Of a DNA stretch of 64,000 nt, positions 61,501 through 64,000 are shown piece by piece. The notes beneath the pieces were generated by a model, which was not told where the DNA came from, searched no databases, and worked only from the letters and a program-made list of their open reading frames with translations. The position numbers were made by a program, and so were the translations under genes. The first letter of the stretch is position 1, and every line of letters starts with the position of its first letter. The DNA is from Vibrio hippocampi (GTDB lineage: Bacteria > Pseudomonadota > Gammaproteobacteria > Enterobacterales > Vibrionaceae): contig NZ_CAKLCM010000002.1 of NCBI RefSeq assembly GCF_921292975.1, forward strand, positions 620,001-684,000, given 5' to 3'.

Positions 61501-62955
61501 AGTCGCCGCCGTTTACGCGATGGTCTAAAGCAAGTGCAAGAGCAAGCAAGCCAATATCAACAGGTGCTTGCCTCACTGAAAAGCTCGCATCAAGCGAAGC
61601 GTGAAACGGTTGAAGAGTTTAAGCTAGAGTTGCAAGAATACGGCGTCGTCGCCGATGAAATTGCGCTAGAACGCGCTGAATCTCGCCGCAACGAACTGAA
61701 TCTTGCTCTGCAAACCTCGCGTAGCCGAAAGAGCGAGTATGAAAAGACGCTGACGGCGACAGAACTAGAAATGAAAGGTCTGGTTAAACGTCTTAAGAAG
61801 GTTCAGAAAGACTACGCTGAGTTACGTCAGTTTGTGGTTGCGGCCAAAGCAGGTTGGTGTAGTGTACTGCGTCTTGCGAAAGAGAATGATGTAGAGCGTC
61901 GATTACTCAAGCGTGAATTTGCTTACTTATCGGCTCAAGAACTGCGTTCAATCTCGGATAAATCTTTGGGCTCATTGCGTCTTGCGGTGGCAAACAACGA
62001 AACGTTGCGTGATGCTTTAAGACAGTCAGAAGATATCTCTAAGCCAGAGCGCAAGGTGCTATTCTATATCTCGGTTTATCAACATCTGCGTGAGCGTATT
62101 CGTCAGGATATTATTCGTACCGACGATCCGGTTGAAGCGATTGAAGAGATGGAAGTCGAGTTGGCGCGTCTCACTCAAGAACTGACCCAACGCGAAAACC
62201 GTTTGGCGATCAGTGCTGATTCGGTGGCGAGTATCATCAGAAAGACTATCCAGCGTGAGCAGAACCGAATTCGTATGCTCAACCAAGGATTGTCGAATAT
62301 CCACTTTGGTCAGGTCAAAGGCGTGCGCTTGAATGTCAAAGTACGTGATAGCCACGAACAATTGCTATCGGCGTTAACGGCTGAAAACAAAGACCTGTTC
62401 GAATCATCACGCTTCACGTTTTCAGAAGCGATGGCGAAGTTGTTCCAACGCGTTAACCCACATATTGACATGGGACAACGTTCACCACAGGTGCTGGGTG
62501 AAGAGTTGCTGGATTACCGTAATTACCTAGAGCTAAGTGTTGAAGTGAATCGCGGCTCAGATGGATGGTTACAAGCGGAATCCGGCGCACTGTCAACAGG
62601 TGAGGCGATTGGTACTGGTCAATCCATCCTATTGATGGTGGTTCAGAGTTGGGAAGAAGAGTCTCGCCGCCTGCGCAGCAAAGATATCTTGCCATGTCGC
62701 TTGTTGTTCTTGGACGAAGCCGCGCGTCTTGATGCCAAGTCTATCGCGACGCTATTTGAGCTTTGTGATCGTCAAGGTATGCAGTTATTGATCGCTGCAC
62801 CGGAAAACATTAGCCCAGAGAAAGGTACGACCTACAAGTTAGTTCGTAAGGTCTTTAAAGACCATGAGCATGTGCATGTGGTTGGCTTGAGAGGTTTTGG
62901 CGAACAACCAAAACAATCCAACGCGCAGGTGTTGATGGATGAAGCATTGGGTTGA
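58507..62955 (+). CDS. mukB: Chromosome partition protein MukB (SMC-like condensin)
   Basis: 1482 residues. N-terminal ATPase head with Walker [11 protein letters not shown] (about 34-43), long coiled coils (about 280-640 and 860-1180), a hinge around 650-790 ([16 protein letters not shown]), and a C-terminal head with signature [17 protein letters not shown] and Walker [12 protein letters not shown]. Start overlaps mukE by 4 bases. A 16-bp repeat spans the stop. Confidence 0.97.
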   Translation: MIERGKYQSLTMVNWNGFFARTFDIDSLVTTLSGGNGAGKSTTMASFITALIPDQSLLHFRNTTEAGSSQASRDKGLYGKLQPGTCYSALDVVNSRNQRVLFVVKLQQVAGRDKKVDIKPFLIQGLPSGIKPTDILIETLSNNNARVRQINEVKAAVAELEGVQFKAFNSIVDYHTQMFELGVLPKKLRNSSDRSKFYRLIEASLYGGISSAITRSLRDYLLPQNGGVKKAFQDMESALRENRMTLEAIKVTQADRDLFKHLITESTNYVAADFMRHANDRRSKLEQSLALRSELFGSRDSLNSFNEQHAKATQELAELVEGESSLEQDYQGAQDHLQLVVNALRQQEKIVRYQDDLEELNERLEEQMMVVEEANDRKLEAEEQATHAEEEVDSLKTQLADYQQALDVQQTRALQYQQAVQALEKARQLLDDDTLSQTNAQQKLAQLKQLEQTSTQTLLELKHKVDLTSAAQAQFEQAYATLKQIVADCPRNEAAQQAKHCLQQAQQYREQLKHEAQLRAQYRELEKSIEQQKQAQQLIAQLQTSGITVEIESDVELETERLQETATELSLQAESLRDAQHQEQQLEQTAANDIKVLEQSAPAWIASFNALESLRELTNLELLDRSAVVESMHSINEQERALIIERDGYAVRRQQLETEIEHLASPGGSNDPRLKGLADTLGGVLLSEIYDDITLADAPYFSAMYGPARHAIVVSNLDGIKEKLVELDDCPEDLYIIEGDVDAFDDSSFDADELEGAVCVQLNDRQLRYSRLPEIPLFGRAAREQRLALLREEKEQVVEKHAKAAFDAQKLQRQYQAMNHFVAEYLQLAFEADPELALAKLREKRNASLRHLSEIAQQQQQVTAQNNQVKQSIAALGRLSLLAAKAFDDTLQQRFEEVAQSVEELEQAKRFISQHDDALNKLASLVNVLDSDPEQSEALTERYQQLDSELQANKAQIFAVSDVVERRHYFAYSDSVEILNQGSELSEQLKAKLVEAEASRRRLRDGLKQVQEQASQYQQVLASLKSSHQAKRETVEEFKLELQEYGVVADEIALERAESRRNELNLALQTSRSRKSEYEKTLTATELEMKGLVKRLKKVQKDYAELRQFVVAAKAGWCSVLRLAKENDVERRLLKREFAYLSAQELRSISDKSLGSLRLAVANNETLRDALRQSEDISKPERKVLFYISVYQHLRERIRQDIIRTDDPVEAIEEMEVELARLTQELTQRENRLAISADSVASIIRKTIQREQNRIRMLNQGLSNIHFGQVKGVRLNVKVRDSHEQLLSALTAENKDLFESSRFTFSEAMAKLFQRVNPHIDMGQRSPQVLGEELLDYRNYLELSVEVNRGSDGWLQAESGALSTGEAIGTGQSILLMVVQSWEEESRRLRSKDILPCRLLFLDEAARLDAKSIATLFELCDRQGMQLLIAAPENISPEKGTTYKLVRKVFKDHEHVHVVGLRGFGEQPKQSNAQVLMDEALG

Positions 62956-62969
62956 TGAAGTATTAGGTT
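62938..62969 (+). repeat. 16-bp tandem duplication across the mukB stop
   Basis: GATGAAGCATTGGGTT (62938-62953) is followed by GATGAAGTATTAGGTT (62954-62969), and a partial third copy AATGAACGGG. The first unit encodes the last residues of MukB. Confidence 0.8.
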
Positions 62970-63018
62970 AATGAACGGGATCTTCGATAAGCCAGATCCT
63001 CAGTCATTTTAAATGATT

Positions 63019-63046
63019 AAGCCAGAGCATACGCTCTGGCTTTTTT
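63019..63046 (+). terminator. mukB operon terminator
   Basis: AAGCCAGAGC pairs with GCTCTGGCTT around ATAC, followed by T6. Confidence 0.93.
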
Positions 63047-63567
63047 ATATCTGAACAATAAGAAAAATAGCGACATTGACTTAGGTTTATTAGCTCGGTA
63101 AACCCGTTACATATAAGTGATAAATCATGGAGTCAGAGGTTATGTCGATATATCTCTATGTATAAGCGTTCGGAAACTGTTTTATGTTTTGTCGTTATAG
63201 TCCTGATTTTTATTAATGTAATAGATTTGAAATGTTCCCAGTTACTTTATATATCACCACAAACATTATGGTTTAAATGGGTAATCACTTATTAAAACTA
63301 AGGGGTTAAATTGATTCAATTTAAGGTAATGTTTGATATAGCTACATTTACGAAGGTGATTAACTGGTTGAATTTATAAATTTTTAATTGAACATTTACG
63401 ATTGATTATGTCACGCAAATGTAAGTGATAGTTATATTAATTTGTGATGGAGGATAAATTATTGTTCATTAAGTAAACAAAATGAGGTTGATTCAATAGC
63501 TTTTATAGCTTGAGAAAGATATAGTGCGGATTGATATAAAGTATATTATCAGTTATTAGATTAAAGT
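63047..63567. other. AT-rich region downstream of mukB
   Basis: About 520 bp, clearly richer in A+T than the preceding 60 kb, with no recognisable gene, repeat or RNA. A good ribosome site (GGAGG near 63448-63452) is followed by frames of only a few codons. Possible edge of an accessory segment. Confidence 0.5.
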
Positions 63568-63768
63568 ATGAATCAAAACGGAAGCACGACTACTCTAAAA
63601 AAAGTCAGGCGCCGATGGTATCACAAATTGGCAGGCGTCAAAGAAATTTGGCTTGTTGATGGTGAACTGAAGTATATTAAGCTCAAAAAATCAAAAAAAA
63701 CATACAAGGACTTCTATACTTATTACCGTCGCGAATTGGCGATATTTTTACGTTTTTTACTGAATTAG
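63568..63768 (+). CDS. Small basic hypothetical protein
   Basis: 66 residues, very rich in Lys/Arg with several Tyr and Trp (KKVRRRWYHKL, LKKSKKTYKDFY), ending in a short hydrophobic patch IFLRFLL. I do not recognise the family. The ribosome site is weak (TTAAAG). Base composition differs from the neighbouring core genes. It may be a chance frame or a small accessory gene. Confidence 0.35.
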   Translation: MNQNGSTTTLKKVRRRWYHKLAGVKEIWLVDGELKYIKLKKSKKTYKDFYTYYRRELAIFLRFLLN

Positions 63769-64000
63769 AATAATGACCAGAAGTGTTGCTTTGAGGACAC
63801 TGCCCAAACCGCTCATCTGTTGTTATGTTAATCAGTTTGTTTAACTTTATGATTGTGAGGAATCAAATTGCTTTTTACCAAGCTAGAACCCAGCGTATAT
63901 TGGCAGCGGAGTTTGACTGACTTCTATAGTTTTACTGACTTATAGAGAGTGACATCAACCTTCCGCTGCTTAATCTTGCTTTGTTATCAACAAAATCCTA
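63769..64000. other. Right-edge region
   Basis: About 230 bp. A 25-codon frame from TTG 63868 to 63945 follows a GAGGA ribosome-like site and encodes LFTKLEPSVYWQRSL..., possibly a gene remnant or a leader. Nothing else is recognised. Confidence 0.3.

Overview
The window is a stretch of gammaproteobacterial chromosome and almost certainly comes from a Vibrio. I base this on gene order and on products typical of the genus: a Vc2-type c-di-GMP riboswitch in front of a tfoY-like gene, csiV next to mfd, a PilZ gene next to lolCDE, mukFEB behind cmoM, and a solitary CARF nuclease like V. cholerae VC1899. Species cannot be fixed from the sequence alone. Nearly all of it is core genome. I see no insertion sequence, prophage, integron, CRISPR array, tRNA or rRNA. 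The last kilobase is AT-rich and is the only stretch that looks accessory.

Layout. 1-8 kb: the end of a MATE exporter, a Zn/Cd/Pb ATPase behind a MerR-type promoter, udp, a solitary CARF/PD-(D/E)xK nuclease, and a chemoreceptor. 8-14.4 kb: a hinT cluster (hinT, COG3014 lipoprotein, ycfL, lpoB, thiK, ycfP, ndh) that follows the E. coli order except that nagZ is absent and a lipoprotein gene is added. ndh has a consensus FNR site upstream. 14.4-20 kb, minus strand: acetyltransferase, csiV, mfd and a PilZ protein. 20-30 kb: lolCDE, a DUF2062 gene, comEC, and the msbA-lpxK-ycaR-kdsB outer-membrane operon. 30-39 kb: rluE, monomeric icd, cspD, then an N-degron group (clpS, clpA, infA, bpt, aat). 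39-47 kb: aroA, yciN, topA, glgC-glgA. 47-51.3 kb: a second MATE exporter, a hydrolase, a DUF2007/zinc-ribbon protein, a VTT-domain membrane protein and tfoY. 51.3-63 kb: purR, torD, torR, elyC, cmoM, mukF, mukE, mukB.

Two functional themes recur. One is cell envelope: LpoB and CsiV (peptidoglycan synthesis), LolCDE, MsbA/LpxK/KdsB and ElyC. The other is protein fate and signalling: the ClpSA plus Bpt/Aat N-degron set, and the c-di-GMP elements (PilZ protein, riboswitch-controlled tfoY).

The two observations most worth following are the CARF nuclease standing alone without any CRISPR locus, and a recurring pattern of short degenerate tandem repeats. These repeats mostly have a period of 16-18 bp. 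Their sequence differs at each of about ten gene boundaries, and in two cases they have been translated into protein, most clearly as a C-terminal extension of Aat made of seven hexapeptides.
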